Shown here: positions 33,135 through 41,576 of the stretch, one piece after another
Layout of the letters: each line of letters starts with the position of its first letter
Numbering within the stretch: position 1 is the stretch's first letter
Assembly: GCF_024298965.1 (NCBI RefSeq)
Contig: NZ_CP085193.1
Location: 8,866,001 to 8,930,000, forward strand
Direction of reading: 5' to 3'
DNA from: Streptomyces rapamycinicus NRRL 5491
GTDB lineage: Bacteria > Actinomycetota > Actinomycetes > Streptomycetales > Streptomycetaceae
Length of the DNA stretch: 64,000 bases
Translations under genes and position numbers: made by a program
The notes under the pieces: generated by a model
Told to the model about the DNA's origin: nothing
The model's input: the letters and a program-made list of their open reading frames with translations, nothing else
The model's database searches: none

Positions 33135-34471
33135 CGGGACGCCTCCACCGGGAGCCGGACCGTGAGCCGCCAGACGCCGTCCACGGTGTCCCAGGCGCAG
33201 GTGCCGCGCAGCAGGGTGACCCGCTCGGTGATGCCGCGCAGCCCGCGGCCGCCGCCGGCGGTCCGTGCCCGGGGGGTTCCGTCCACCGGGTTCTCCATCG
33301 TGATCTCCACCTTCTTTTGCTCCTCGGCGATCCGGAGCCGCACCGGCACCCGGCCCGCGTGGCGCAGCGCGTTGCTGAGCCCTTCCTGGACGATGCGGTA
33401 CGCCTCGCGGGAGACCACGGGCGGCAGCCGGTCCAGCGTGCCCGGGGCCGTCAGCTCGACGGCGACGCCCGCGGCCCGGGTGCGGGCGAGCAGCCCGTCC
33501 AGGTCCATCAGGGGGGGGGAGGGGGGGGGGGCCGGGGCGGCCTCCCCTTCCCGTAACAGGCCCAGCACGCTGTCGAGTTCGCCGACGGCGTCCCGGGTGG
33601 TCTCCTCGATGGCCGCCAGCGCCTCCCGGGCGAAGTCCGGATCGGAGTCGAGGACCTTACGGGCCGCGCTCGCCTGGAGGGTCACCGCACTCAGCGCATG
33701 GCCGACCGAGTCGTGCAGCTCACGGGCGAGCCGGTTGCGGGAGGCCAGCCGGGCGGCCCGCCGCTCGGCGGCGGCGAGCCGCTCGGCGGGGGCCGGGCCG
33801 AGCAGCGCGGGCGCACAGCGGGCCAGCAGCGCCCCGGCGGCCGCGGCGATGCCCATGAGAATGGCCAGCAGCGCCACCCCGGCCAGGGGTGCCAGCGCGG
33901 TGGGGGTCGAGCCGAACGCGTCCGGCCAGCCCAGCCCGTCGGCGTACGAATCGTCGGTGAACGGCAGCGCGACCAGCAGCGCCGAGGCGGGCAGCAGGGA
34001 CAGGAAGACCCCGCTGACCAGCCCGCCGATGGCCAGGTGCAGCGCGTACCAGAGCGCGGTGCGGGCGCGCGCGTCCCATGAACCGGCGGGCCCGGCCGCG
34101 AGCTCCGCGGACTCCGGCAGCCCGCACAGCGAGCGCGCGGCGGTGGCCTCCAAGGGGCGTACCAGCGGCAGGAGCGCGGTCGGCGCGGCCAGCGGCACGG
34201 CCGAGGCGAAGGTGCCCAGCTGCCGGGGCAGGGAGGTGAAGGGATGGGCACCATGGGCCAGCATCGCGAAGACCACGGTGGTCAGCAGGTAGTACGGCAT
34301 CAGCAGGGCGCCGCCGAGCACCAGATGGACCCAGCGCAGCTGGACCCGGCGGCCGACCACCGCCCGGACCGCCCGCCGCCACCAAGCCCCGGTCACCGGG
34401 GCAATCCGACGGTCATCCGCACAGCGTAGGTCAGATTCGCGGGTGCCGGGGCGGGTCAGGGCCATGGCCAC
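33131..34471 (-). CDS. HisKA_3-type sensor histidine kinase with G-tract and TTA codon
   Basis: A 446-residue membrane sensor. The N-terminal half has about five to six hydrophobic helices (residues 45-220). The HisKA_3 dimerisation domain holds phosphoacceptor His253 (RELHDSVGH), and the HATPase domain keeps EGLSNALRHA (N box) and GRGLRGITER (G box). It passes phosphate to the co-transcribed regulator. Two oddities lie between the domains: codon 306 is TTA (33554-33556), and a run of G9-A-G11 (33511-33531, minus-strand C's) encodes a Pro/Ser string. Either could switch the kinase off. The start is GTG 34471 or ATG 34465. Confidence 0.9.
   Translation of the reverse strand: MAMALTRPGTRESDLRCADDRRIAPVTGAWWRRAVRAVVGRRVQLRWVHLVLGGALLMPYYLLTTVVFAMLAHGAHPFTSLPRQLGTFASAVPLAAPTALLPLVRPLEATAARSLCGLPESAELAAGPAGSWDARARTALWYALHLAIGGLVSGVFLSLLPASALLVALPFTDDSYADGLGWPDAFGSTPTALAPLAGVALLAILMGIAAAAGALLARCAPALLGPAPAERLAAAERRAARLASRNRLARELHDSVGHALSAVTLQASAARKVLDSDPDFAREALAAIEETTRDAVGELDSVLGLLREGEAAPAPPPSPPLMDLDGLLARTRAAGVAVELTAPGTLDRLPPVVSREAYRIVQEGLSNALRHAGRVPVRLRIAEEQKKVEITMENPVDGTPRARTAGGGRGLRGITERVTLLRGTCAWDTVDGVWRLTVRLPVEASR
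33511..33531. repeat. Homopolymeric G9-A-G11 tract inside the histidine-kinase gene
   Basis: Twenty-one bases contain only G apart from one A at 33520. Read on the coding strand they give Pro-Pro-Pro-Ser-Pro-Pro in frame. Tracts of this length are prone to polymerase slippage and to sequencing error; a one-base change would remove the ATPase domain. Confidence 0.9.
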
Positions 34472-34558
34472 CAGCCTTCCGGCGCGGCGGGCGCGGCGCG
34501 TCCCCCCGACCGACGATCCCCCCTCCCCCGCGCGGCGGAGGGGCCCTCCTCCCGTGGG

Positions 34559-35329
34559 TCAGAGGCGGCGCGTCGCGAGGGTGAGCCGGTCCCGGGCGTC
34601 GAACAGGGCGTCCTTGATCATCTGCTCATGGGTGGGGGTGAGCCGGGCCACCGGCACCGAGCAGCTGATGGCGTCGCGCGAGGGGGTGCGGTACGGGATG
34701 GCGATGCCGAAGCAGCGCAGGCCCAGGGTGTTCTCCTCGCGGTCCACCGCGTACCCCTGCTCCCGGATGAGGTGCAGCTCCTCGATCAGCTTCTCGCGGT
34801 CGGTGATGGTGTGCTCGGTGAGCTGGCTCAGCGTCTCCGGCAGCAGCTTGCGCACCTGCTCGTCGGAGTACGTGGCCAGCAGCGCCTTGCCCAGCGAGGT
34901 GGAGTGGGCGGGCAGCCGACGGCCGACGCGGGTGAAGGGGCGCAGATAGTGCTGCGACTGCCGGGTGGCGAGATAGACGACATTGGTGCCGTCGAGCCGG
35001 GCGAGGTGGATGGTCTCGGTGGTGTCGTCCGAGAGCCGGTCCAGGGTGGGGCGGGCGGCGGCCACGACCTCGTCGCCGTCGATGTAGGAGGTGCCGACGA
35101 GGAGGGCGCGCACCCCGATCCCGTAGCGGGTGCCGGTGGCGTCCGTCTCCACCCACCCGAGCTCCACCAGGGTGCGCAGCAGCATGTAGAGGCTCGACTT
35201 GGGATAGCCCACGGCCTCCTGGACCGCGGCGAGGCTGTGCATCCCGGGCCGCCCGGCGAAGAACTCCAGCAGTTCGACCGTGCGGACTGCCGATTTGACC
35301 TGGGCCCCGCCTGTCTCGGCAGCTGACAT
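34559..35329 (-). CDS. IclR-family transcriptional regulator
   Basis: A 256-residue regulator with an N-terminal winged HTH (residues ~10-70: TVELLEFFAGRPG, AVQEAVGYPKSSLYMLLRTL) and a C-terminal IclR effector domain (about 85-250: LDGTNVVYLATRQS, RLPAHSTSLGKALLA, YAVDREENTLGLRCFGIAIP). IclR proteins often control sugar-acid or aromatic catabolism and respond to pathway carboxylates. It diverges from the alpha-ketoglutaric semialdehyde dehydrogenase gene with a dyad between them, so that gene is the probable target. ATG 35329 has AAGGCG nearby; an in-frame ATG at 35383 is less likely because it would run into the operator. Confidence 0.9.
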   Translation of the reverse strand: MSAAETGGAQVKSAVRTVELLEFFAGRPGMHSLAAVQEAVGYPKSSLYMLLRTLVELGWVETDATGTRYGIGVRALLVGTSYIDGDEVVAAARPTLDRLSDDTTETIHLARLDGTNVVYLATRQSQHYLRPFTRVGRRLPAHSTSLGKALLATYSDEQVRKLLPETLSQLTEHTITDREKLIEELHLIREQGYAVDREENTLGLRCFGIAIPYRTPSRDAISCSVPVARLTPTHEQMIKDALFDARDRLTLATRRL

Positions 35330-35393
35330 CGCCTTGACCCCTCTGTTCGACCAGCCATAGAGTCCCGAGGGGAAATTCATCACCCGGGACAGC

Positions 35394-35409
35394 GTTCAGC
35401 ATATCGAAC
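35394..35409. promoter_or_regulatory. Candidate IclR operator between iclR and the KGSA dehydrogenase gene
   Basis: GTTCAGCATATCGAAC: GTTC and GAAC arms around an AT-rich centre that also contains ATAT. IclR-type sites are often palindromes with a GTTCG-like arm. It lies about 55 bp before the dehydrogenase start and 65 bp before the iclR start, in position to control both. Confidence 0.5.
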
Positions 35410-35464
35410 ACCGTCGATGTGTGTGACGCAAGCAGCGGTAACACCACAGCAGGAGGAATCCGCG

Positions 35465-37000
35465 GTGTCAGCACCAGTGTGGAGCGTCGACCCCCGAACC
35501 GGAAAGCAGCGCGAGCAGGTAGCGGTCGAAGCCACGGCGGAGGAGGTCGACCGCGTGGTGCGCGCGGCCCACGCCGCGCGCGGCTCCCTGGCCGACCGCG
35601 CGGTGCGCGCCGCCCTGCTGCGCACCGCCGCCGATCTGCTCGACGAGGCCCGTGACCAGCTGGTCGAGGCCGCCGACGCGGAGACCGCCCTCGGCCCCGC
35701 CCGGCTCACCGGCGAACTCGCCCGCACCACCTACCAGCTGCGGTCGTTCGCGACCATCGTGGACGAGGGCGCCTTCCTCGACGTCCGCATCGACCACGCC
35801 GACGCCACCCAGACCCCGCCCTGGCCCGATCTGCGCCGCTACAAGCTCCCGCTCGGCGTCGTCGCCGTCTACGCCGCCAGCAACTTCCCGCTCGCCTTCT
35901 CCGTGCCCGGCGGGGACACCGCGAGCGCCCTCGCCGCGGGCTGCCCGGTGATCGTCAAGGCCCACCCCGACCACCCCGCCACCTCCGAGGTGGCCGCCTC
36001 CGCGCTGCGCCGCGCCGCCGAGCGGGTCGGGGTGCCCGCCGATGTGATCGCGGTGGTGCACGGCTTCGACGCGGGTCTTGAGCTGGTCAAGCATCCGCTG
36101 ATCGCCGCCGCCGGGTTCACCGGCTCGGTCCGCGGAGGCCGCGCCCTGCACGACGCGGCGGCCTCCCGGCCGGTGCCGATCCCCTTCCACGGCGAACTGG
36201 GCAGCCTCAACCCGGTCGTGGTCACCGAGGCCGCGGCAGGCGAGCGCGGCGACCAGATCGGCGCGGGGCTCGCGGGCTCCATGACGCTGGGCGTCGGCCA
36301 GTTCTGCACCAAGCCCGGCTTTGTGCTGGCCCCGGCCGGCCCGGCGGGCGACGGCCTGCTGAAGTCCCTCACCGACGCGGTCAGCAACACCGACGCCGGG
36401 GTCCTGCTCGACCACCGGATGCGGGACAACTTCGTCGCCGGGATCAAGGAGCGCGTCGAACTGGCGGACGTGGAGGCCCCGGTCACCCCGGGATCCGGCG
36501 GTGAGCACACGGTCAGCGCGGGCTTCCTGACCGTCCCGGCACGGCGGCTCGCCGAGGGCGGCCCGCACGATGTGCTGCTGGAGGAGTGCTTCGGCCCGGT
36601 GACCGTCGTGGCGCGCTACGAGAGCGACGACGAGATCAGCGCGGTGCTCGGGCGGCTCCCGGGCAACCTCACCGCCACCGTCCACCTCTCCGCCGCCGAG
36701 GGCGAGGGCACCGAGGGCCGGGCCGGTGAGCTGATCGCCGAGCTCACCCCGCTGGCCGGCCGGGTCCTGGTCAACGGCTGGCCGACCGGTGTCGCGGTCG
36801 CCCCGGCCCAGCACCACGGCGGCCCCTACCCGGCCACCACCTCCACCTCCACCTCGGTCGGCGGCACCGCCGTCGAGCGCTGGCTGCGGCCGGTCGCGTA
36901 CCAGGACACCCCGGCCGCCCTGCTGCCGCCGGAGCTGCGCGACGAGAACCCGCTGGAGCTGCCGCGGCGGATCAACGGCGTCCGGGAGCAGCGCGGCTGA
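35465..37000 (+). CDS. Alpha-ketoglutaric semialdehyde (2,5-dioxovalerate) dehydrogenase
   Basis: A 511-residue NAD(P)-dependent aldehyde dehydrogenase. The oxyanion Asn140 (YAASNFPLAFS), cofactor Lys165 (VIVKAHPDHP), general base Glu244 (FHGELGSLNPV) and catalytic Cys281 (GQFCTKPGF) are all present. The FHGELGSLNP and GQFCTKPG wording is that of 2,5-dioxovalerate dehydrogenases, which oxidise alpha-ketoglutaric semialdehyde to 2-oxoglutarate. That is the common end step for both DapA-family enzymes of the window (14787 and 19088). GTG 35465 is preceded by AGCAGGAGG; the upstream GTG at 35417 would read through this ribosome site. It is divergent from iclR. Confidence 0.88.
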   Translation: MSAPVWSVDPRTGKQREQVAVEATAEEVDRVVRAAHAARGSLADRAVRAALLRTAADLLDEARDQLVEAADAETALGPARLTGELARTTYQLRSFATIVDEGAFLDVRIDHADATQTPPWPDLRRYKLPLGVVAVYAASNFPLAFSVPGGDTASALAAGCPVIVKAHPDHPATSEVAASALRRAAERVGVPADVIAVVHGFDAGLELVKHPLIAAAGFTGSVRGGRALHDAAASRPVPIPFHGELGSLNPVVVTEAAAGERGDQIGAGLAGSMTLGVGQFCTKPGFVLAPAGPAGDGLLKSLTDAVSNTDAGVLLDHRMRDNFVAGIKERVELADVEAPVTPGSGGEHTVSAGFLTVPARRLAEGGPHDVLLEECFGPVTVVARYESDDEISAVLGRLPGNLTATVHLSAAEGEGTEGRAGELIAELTPLAGRVLVNGWPTGVAVAPAQHHGGPYPATTSTSTSVGGTAVERWLRPVAYQDTPAALLPPELRDENPLELPRRINGVREQRG

Positions 37001-37018
37001 CCCTCCGGAACGACGGCT

Positions 37019-37061
37019 CGGCCGCCGGACCCGCGGATCTGACCCGCGCGTCCGGCGGCCG
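37019..37061 (+). terminator. Terminator hairpin after the KGSA dehydrogenase gene
   Basis: CGGCCGCCGGAC (37019-37030) pairs perfectly with GTCCGGCGGCCG (37050-37061) across a 19-nt loop, 18 bp after the stop codon. Confidence 0.7.
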
Positions 37062-37202
37062 ATTCATGTCGGCCTTCACCCGGGCGCCGCCCAAACCATC
37101 GGAATCGCCGCTGGTCAGCGGGTATGTATAAGGATCGCTTGAAGGCATCCGACACAGAAACGCGATGGACGCCGGGGTGCGCCCGTCCCATAGTGGGTGG
37201 AC

Positions 37203-38249
37203 ATGGAGAGCCTGGCGGGCGCCGAATTCGCGCCACACACGACGTATCTCACCACCGCGTCCAGCGGTCTGATCCCCGCACGCTCCGCGGCCGCCGTGAA
37301 GGCGGTCCTCGACGGCTCGGCCGCCGGACAGCCCATCGCCGACGTGTCCTTCGAGGCGGTCGAGGCGAGCCGCGCCGCCTACGCCCGGCTCGTCGGCGTA
37401 CCGGCCCGGCGCGTCGCGGCTGGCAGTTCGGTCGCCGTGTACGCGGGGATGATCGCGACCTCGCTGCCGCCCGGGGCCGAAGTCCTGGTGGCCGACGGCG
37501 ACTTCAGCTCCCTGGTCAACCCCTTCGCCGTGCGCGGCGACCTCAAGCTGCGCATCGTGCCGCTGGAGGAGATCGCGGAGGCGGTGCGGCCCGGTACCGC
37601 GCTGGTGGCCGTGAGCGCGGTCCAGTCGGCGGACGGGCGGATCGCCGACCTCGCCGCCATCCGGGAGGCCGCCCGGACCCACGGGGCCCGCACGCTGGTC
37701 GACATCAGCCAGGCGGCGGGCTGGTTCCCGGTGAACGCCGCCGAGGCCGACTACACGGTCTGCGTGGCCTACAAGTGGCTGATGTGCCCGCGCGGGGCCG
37801 CCTTCCTGACCGTGCCCGAGGACCTCGGCGAACTCACCCCCGTCTTCGCGGGCTGGGTCGCGGGCGAGAAGCCCTGGGACAGCTGCTACGGCCCGGTGGC
37901 GGAACTCGCCCACTCCGCACGGCGCTTCGACGAGAGCCCGAGCGTGTACGCGTACGTCGCGGCCCGGCATTCACTCGGGTTGATCGAGGAACTGGGCACC
38001 GAGGCCATCGCCGCGCACGACCGCGCGCTCGCCGACCGCTTCCGGGACGGGGTCGTCGCGCTCGGCCACCAGCCCGTGGCCGCCCCGGGCTCGGCCATCG
38101 TCTCCGTACCGGGCCTGGGCGACGCCGCGCCCCGGCTGGCGGAGGCCCAGGTGCATGTCTCGGCGCGGGCCGGCAACCTCCGCGCCTCCTTCCACCTGTA
38201 CAACACCGTGGCCGATGTGGACCGGCTGCTGGAGCGGCTCTCCGGCTGA
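37203..38249 (+). CDS. Class V aminotransferase-family PLP enzyme
   Basis: A 348-residue fold-type I PLP protein. The PLP Asp lies in TLVDISQAAGW and the Schiff-base Lys in VAYKWLMCPRGAAF; the SAVQSADGRIADLAAI segment is typical of the NifS/kynureninase-like class V group. Possible activities are aminotransferase, cysteine desulfurase or lyase; the usual desulfurase Cys loop is not obvious. ATG 37203 is preferred over GTG 37197, two codons upstream. A promoter-like TATAAG at 37127-37132 lies in the 200-bp gap. It converges with ectD across a perfect terminator. No established role in ectoine synthesis is known to me. Confidence 0.85.
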   Translation: MESLAGAEFAPHTTYLTTASSGLIPARSAAAVKAVLDGSAAGQPIADVSFEAVEASRAAYARLVGVPARRVAAGSSVAVYAGMIATSLPPGAEVLVADGDFSSLVNPFAVRGDLKLRIVPLEEIAEAVRPGTALVAVSAVQSADGRIADLAAIREAARTHGARTLVDISQAAGWFPVNAAEADYTVCVAYKWLMCPRGAAFLTVPEDLGELTPVFAGWVAGEKPWDSCYGPVAELAHSARRFDESPSVYAYVAARHSLGLIEELGTEAIAAHDRALADRFRDGVVALGHQPVAAPGSAIVSVPGLGDAAPRLAEAQVHVSARAGNLRASFHLYNTVADVDRLLERLSG

Positions 38250-38284
38250 GCAGGTCCCGGTACGGGGGAGGCGCGGCGCAAAAA

Positions 38285-38320
38285 TCTGAGGGAAGCCGGG
38301 ATACTCCGGCTTCCCTCAGA
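38285..38320. terminator. Perfect bidirectional terminator between the aminotransferase and ectD
   Basis: TCTGAGGGAAGCCGG (38285-38299), loop GATACT, CCGGCTTCCCTCAGA (38306-38320): a 15-bp perfect stem, preceded by AAAAA on one side, between two convergent genes. It is the strongest hairpin in the window. Confidence 0.92.
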
Positions 38321-38351
38321 TCACGGACGTCACGTCATCGCACGGCGGTCA

Positions 38352-39239
38352 TCACCGTACGGGCGTGAAGTCCCGCGCGCCGATGAACTCCGGCCGGGGG
38401 ACCGGTGCGGCGAACGGCTCGACCGCCGTGTTCTCCACGCTGTTGAACACGATGAACACATTGCTGCGGGAGTACGGCGTGATGTTGTCGCCGGACCCGT
38501 GCATGCAATTGCAGTCGAACCACGTCGCCGACCCGGCCAGGCCGGTGAACAGCTTGATGCCGTGCTTGTCGGCGAAGCCGGTGAGGGCCTCGTCCGACGG
38601 GATGCCGGCGTCCTGCATCTGCAGCGACCGCTTGTAGTTGTCCTTCGGCGTGGCGCCTTCACAGCCGAGGAAGGTGCGGTGCGAGCCCGGCATGATCATC
38701 AGGCCGCCGTTGGTGTCGAAGTTCTCGGTCAGGGCGATCGAGACCGACACGGTCCGCATGTTCGGCAGCCCGTCCTCGGCGTGCCAGGTCTCGAAGTCCG
38801 AGTGCCAGTAGAAGCCCGAGGCCCCGAAACCCGGCTTGACGTTGATCCGGCTCTGGTGGACATAGACGTCCGAGCCCAGGATCTGCCGCGCGCGACCCAC
38901 CACTCGCGGGTCGCGCACCAGGTTCGCGAAGACCTCGCTGATCCGATGCACCTCGAACACCGACCGTACGTCCCTGGACTTCGGCTCGATGATCGAGCGT
39001 TCGTCGGCGCGCACGTCCGGGTCGGTGACCAGCCGGTCCAGTTCGGCGCGGTACACCGCGACCTCATCCGGAGTGATCAGCTGGTCGATCGCCAGGAAGC
39101 CGTCGCGATCGAAATCGCTCAGCTCGGACGGTTGCAGCGGCCCCGAAGCCCCGGGCTCGGACCACACCACCGGATCCACGCGCGGTGTGGCCACCTCCAC
39201 GGCACCACGGGTCGGGTACAAGTCAGTGACCGTGGTCAT
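38352..39239 (-). CDS. ectD: Ectoine 5-hydroxylase
   Basis: A 295-residue Fe(II)/2-oxoglutarate dioxygenase that converts ectoine to 5-hydroxyectoine. The iron triad is His146 and Asp148 (YWHSDFETWH) plus His247 (CNCMHGSGDN), the same spacing as in studied EctD enzymes, and the signature region from FYWHSDF to EDGLPNMR is intact. It is the last gene of ectABCD, only 4 bp after ectC. Its 2-oxoglutarate demand is general metabolism. A perfect hairpin terminates it against the convergent aminotransferase gene. It is an essentially certain call. Confidence 0.97.
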   Translation of the reverse strand: MTTVTDLYPTRGAVEVATPRVDPVVWSEPGASGPLQPSELSDFDRDGFLAIDQLITPDEVAVYRAELDRLVTDPDVRADERSIIEPKSRDVRSVFEVHRISEVFANLVRDPRVVGRARQILGSDVYVHQSRINVKPGFGASGFYWHSDFETWHAEDGLPNMRTVSVSIALTENFDTNGGLMIMPGSHRTFLGCEGATPKDNYKRSLQMQDAGIPSDEALTGFADKHGIKLFTGLAGSATWFDCNCMHGSGDNITPYSRSNVFIVFNSVENTAVEPFAAPVPRPEFIGARDFTPVR

Positions 39240-39243
39240 CGGA

Positions 39244-39648
39244 TCATGCCTCCTCGGTCTCGGTGATCAGCGGGTATACGCCGTTCTCATCATGGTCCTC
39301 CCGTCCCGTGATCGGCGGGTTGAAGACACAGACGCACCGGAAGTCCGTCTTGGGGCGCATTGTGTGCTTCTCGTGCCCGTTCAGCAAGTACATGGTGCCG
39401 GGCGTGATCCAGTGCTTCTCACCGGTCTCGTCGTTGGTGAGCTCGGCCTCGCCCTCGACGCACAGCACCGCCTCGATGTGGTTGGCGTACCACATCGACG
39501 TCTCGGTGCCCGCGTAGAGGATGGTCTCGTGGAGCGAGAAGCCGACGCCCTCCCGGGCGAGCACGATGCGCTTGCTCTCCCAGGTGCCGGACTTGGACTT
39601 GATATGCCTCTCGGTGTCCTCGATGTCCTTGAAGGATCGGACGATCAC
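39244..39648 (-). CDS. ectC: L-ectoine synthase
   Basis: A 134-residue cupin that closes N-gamma-acetyl-L-2,4-diaminobutyrate to ectoine. Typical EctC text: [39 protein letters not shown] with the metal ligands, and [16 protein letters not shown]. The length equals that of the family. It starts at GTG 39648, 40 bp after ectB, and is followed by ectD 4 bp later, so the three are co-transcribed. Confidence 0.97.
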   Translation of the reverse strand: MIVRSFKDIEDTERHIKSKSGTWESKRIVLAREGVGFSLHETILYAGTETSMWYANHIEAVLCVEGEAELTNDETGEKHWITPGTMYLLNGHEKHTMRPKTDFRCVCVFNPPITGREDHDENGVYPLITETEEA

Positions 39649-39688
39649 GGTGAGATCTTGCCTTTCTCTTCTCTGCGGTGCGGGAGGG

Positions 39689-40951
39689 TCATGCGGTTTC
39701 GCGGACCGCGCGGGCGAGGGTCCGCAGCCCCTCGTCCAGGTCTTCGGGGGAGATCGTCAGCGCGGGCAGCAGCTTGACGACCTCGCTCTCGGGGCCGGAG
39801 GTCTCGACCAGCAGGCCGAGTTCGAAGGCGCGCTTGCAGACGGCCGAGGCGCGCGGTTTGTCCTCGAACTCGATACCCCACACCAGGCCACGGCCGCGGA
39901 AGTGGGTGCCGGACTGCTCCTCGCAGAGGGCGCGCAGGGCCTGCTCGACCTGCTCGCCGCGGGCGAGGGTCTGCTTCTCCATCTGGCCGTCCGCCCAGTA
40001 GGTGTCCAGGGTGGCGGCGGCGGTGACGAATGCGGGGTTGTTGCCGCGGAACGTGCCGTTGTGCTCGCCGGGCTCCCAGATGTCCAGCTCGGGCTTGAAG
40101 AGGGCGAGCGACATCGGCATGCCGTAGCCGCTGATGGACTTGGAGACGGTCACGATGTCCGGGGTGATGCCCGCCTCCTCGAAGGAGAAGAAGGCGCCGG
40201 TACGGCCGCAGCCCATCTGGATGTCGTCGACGATCAGCAGCATGTCCTGGCGCTCGCACAGCTCGGCCAGGGCGCGCAGCCACTCGGGCCGGGCCACGTT
40301 GATGCCGCCCTCGCCCTGCACGGTCTCGACGATCACGGCGGCGGGCTTGTTCAGCCCGGAGCCCTGGTCCTCCAGCAGCCGCTCGAACCACAGGAAGTCC
40401 TCGACCGTGCCGTCGAAGTAGTTGTCGAACGGCATCGGGGTGCCGTGGACCAGCGGGATCCCCGCACCGGCGCGCTTGAAGGCGTTGCCGGTCACGGCCA
40501 GCGACCCCAGCGACATGCCGTGGAAGGCGTTGGTGAAGGAGACGATCGACTCGCGGCCCTTGACCTTACGGGCCAGTTTGAGCGCGGCCTCGACGGCGTT
40601 GGTGCCGGTCGGGCCCGGGAACATGACCTTGTAGGGCAGGTCGCGCGGCCGCAGGATGTTGTTCTGGAACGACTCGAGGAACGCGCGCTTGGCCGTGGTG
40701 GACATGTCCAGGCCGTGGGTGACGCCGTCACGCTCGATGTAGTCGATCAGCGCCCGCTTCAGCACCGGGTTGTTGTGGCCGTAGTTGAGCGATCCGGCCC
40801 CGGCGAAGAAGTCGAGGTAGGTGTGGCCGTCCTCGTCGTACATGTGGCTGCCCTGCGCGCGGTCGAAGACAGCAGGCCAACCGCGGCAGTAGCTGCGCAC
40901 CTCCGACTCCAGGGCCTCGAAGACGCTCAGGGCGGGCGGGGTGATGGTCAC
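39689..40951 (-). CDS. ectB: Diaminobutyrate-2-oxoglutarate transaminase
   Basis: A 420-residue class III aminotransferase that makes L-2,4-diaminobutyrate from aspartate semialdehyde and glutamate. PLP contacts are visible: [15 protein letters not shown] phosphate loop, Asp242 ([15 protein letters not shown]) and Schiff-base Lys271 ([11 protein letters not shown]). Length and ends equal EctB. I place the start at GTG 40951, with CAGGAG upstream, not in the open frame that extends into ectA. The gap to ectA is 73 bp. Confidence 0.97.
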   Translation of the reverse strand: MTITPPALSVFEALESEVRSYCRGWPAVFDRAQGSHMYDEDGHTYLDFFAGAGSLNYGHNNPVLKRALIDYIERDGVTHGLDMSTTAKRAFLESFQNNILRPRDLPYKVMFPGPTGTNAVEAALKLARKVKGRESIVSFTNAFHGMSLGSLAVTGNAFKRAGAGIPLVHGTPMPFDNYFDGTVEDFLWFERLLEDQGSGLNKPAAVIVETVQGEGGINVARPEWLRALAELCERQDMLLIVDDIQMGCGRTGAFFSFEEAGITPDIVTVSKSISGYGMPMSLALFKPELDIWEPGEHNGTFRGNNPAFVTAAATLDTYWADGQMEKQTLARGEQVEQALRALCEEQSGTHFRGRGLVWGIEFEDKPRASAVCKRAFELGLLVETSGPESEVVKLLPALTISPEDLDEGLRTLARAVRETA

Positions 40952-41024
40952 AGCGTTCTCCTGGGAGAGGGGTGTGAGGGGGTGAGGAGGGGGTGAGGGA
41001 TCGGGGGATCGATCGAGGTCGGGG

Positions 41025-41576
41025 TCAGGCCCGGTCGGCGCGCTGGCCGAGCGGACCGATGCGGTAGAGCACCTCGGGCTCGTGCGCACCGTCGGGGAAC
41101 AGGCCGCCGTGGAAGAGCACCTCATGCTCGAGCGGGGCTTCGTGCCGTTCCGCGAACGAGGTGAACAGCCGCTTCGAGGCGGTGTTGTCCGGGGTGATCG
41201 TCGTCTCGATGCCGCGGACGCCCGTCGCGGCGACCCGCTTGACCAGCCCGTCCAGCAGGGTGGCGGCCAGTCCGCGGCCACGCCAGGCGTGATCGACGGC
41301 GACCTGCCAGACGACCAGGGTCTCGGGGCGCTCGGGGCGGACGTAGCCGGTGATGAAGCCGACCGGTCCGCCGTCGGCGTCGCGCGCCACTACGGATGTG
41401 GCGGCGAAGTCGCGGCACCACAGGAGGTAGCTGTAGGAAGAGTTGAGGTCCAGGGTCTTGGAGTCGCGAGCGATTCGCCAGATCGCGGCTCCGTCCTCGA
41501 CGCGCGGGGTGTCGAGAGACAGGCCCTCCGGCAAATCCAATTCGCTACGGACTAGGTCTGCTTGTGCGGCGGTCAT
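41025..41576 (-). CDS. ectA: L-2,4-diaminobutyrate gamma-acetyltransferase
   Basis: A 183-residue GNAT acetyltransferase, first gene of ectABCD. The acetyl-CoA loop reads VDHAWRGRGLAATLL, and the DLNSSYSYLLWCRDFAATSVVA block is the EctA substrate region. Upstream of ATG 41576 there is no purine-rich ribosome site. A -10-like TAGGTA (minus strand, 41589-41594) ends only 12 bp before the ATG, so the message may be nearly leaderless. The 319-bp upstream gap is AT-rich in places, which fits a regulated promoter responsive to salt or heat. Confidence 0.96.
   Translation of the reverse strand: MTAAQADLVRSELDLPEGLSLDTPRVEDGAAIWRIARDSKTLDLNSSYSYLLWCRDFAATSVVARDADGGPVGFITGYVRPERPETLVVWQVAVDHAWRGRGLAATLLDGLVKRVAATGVRGIETTITPDNTASKRLFTSFAERHEAPLEHEVLFHGGLFPDGAHEPEVLYRIGPLGQRADRA

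Noticed and set aside
40952..41281. N-terminal extension of ectB by 110 codons
   Set aside because: The extension reads Ser/Arg/Pro-rich ectA sequence in the wrong frame; EctB length and the CAGGAG site place the start at 40951.
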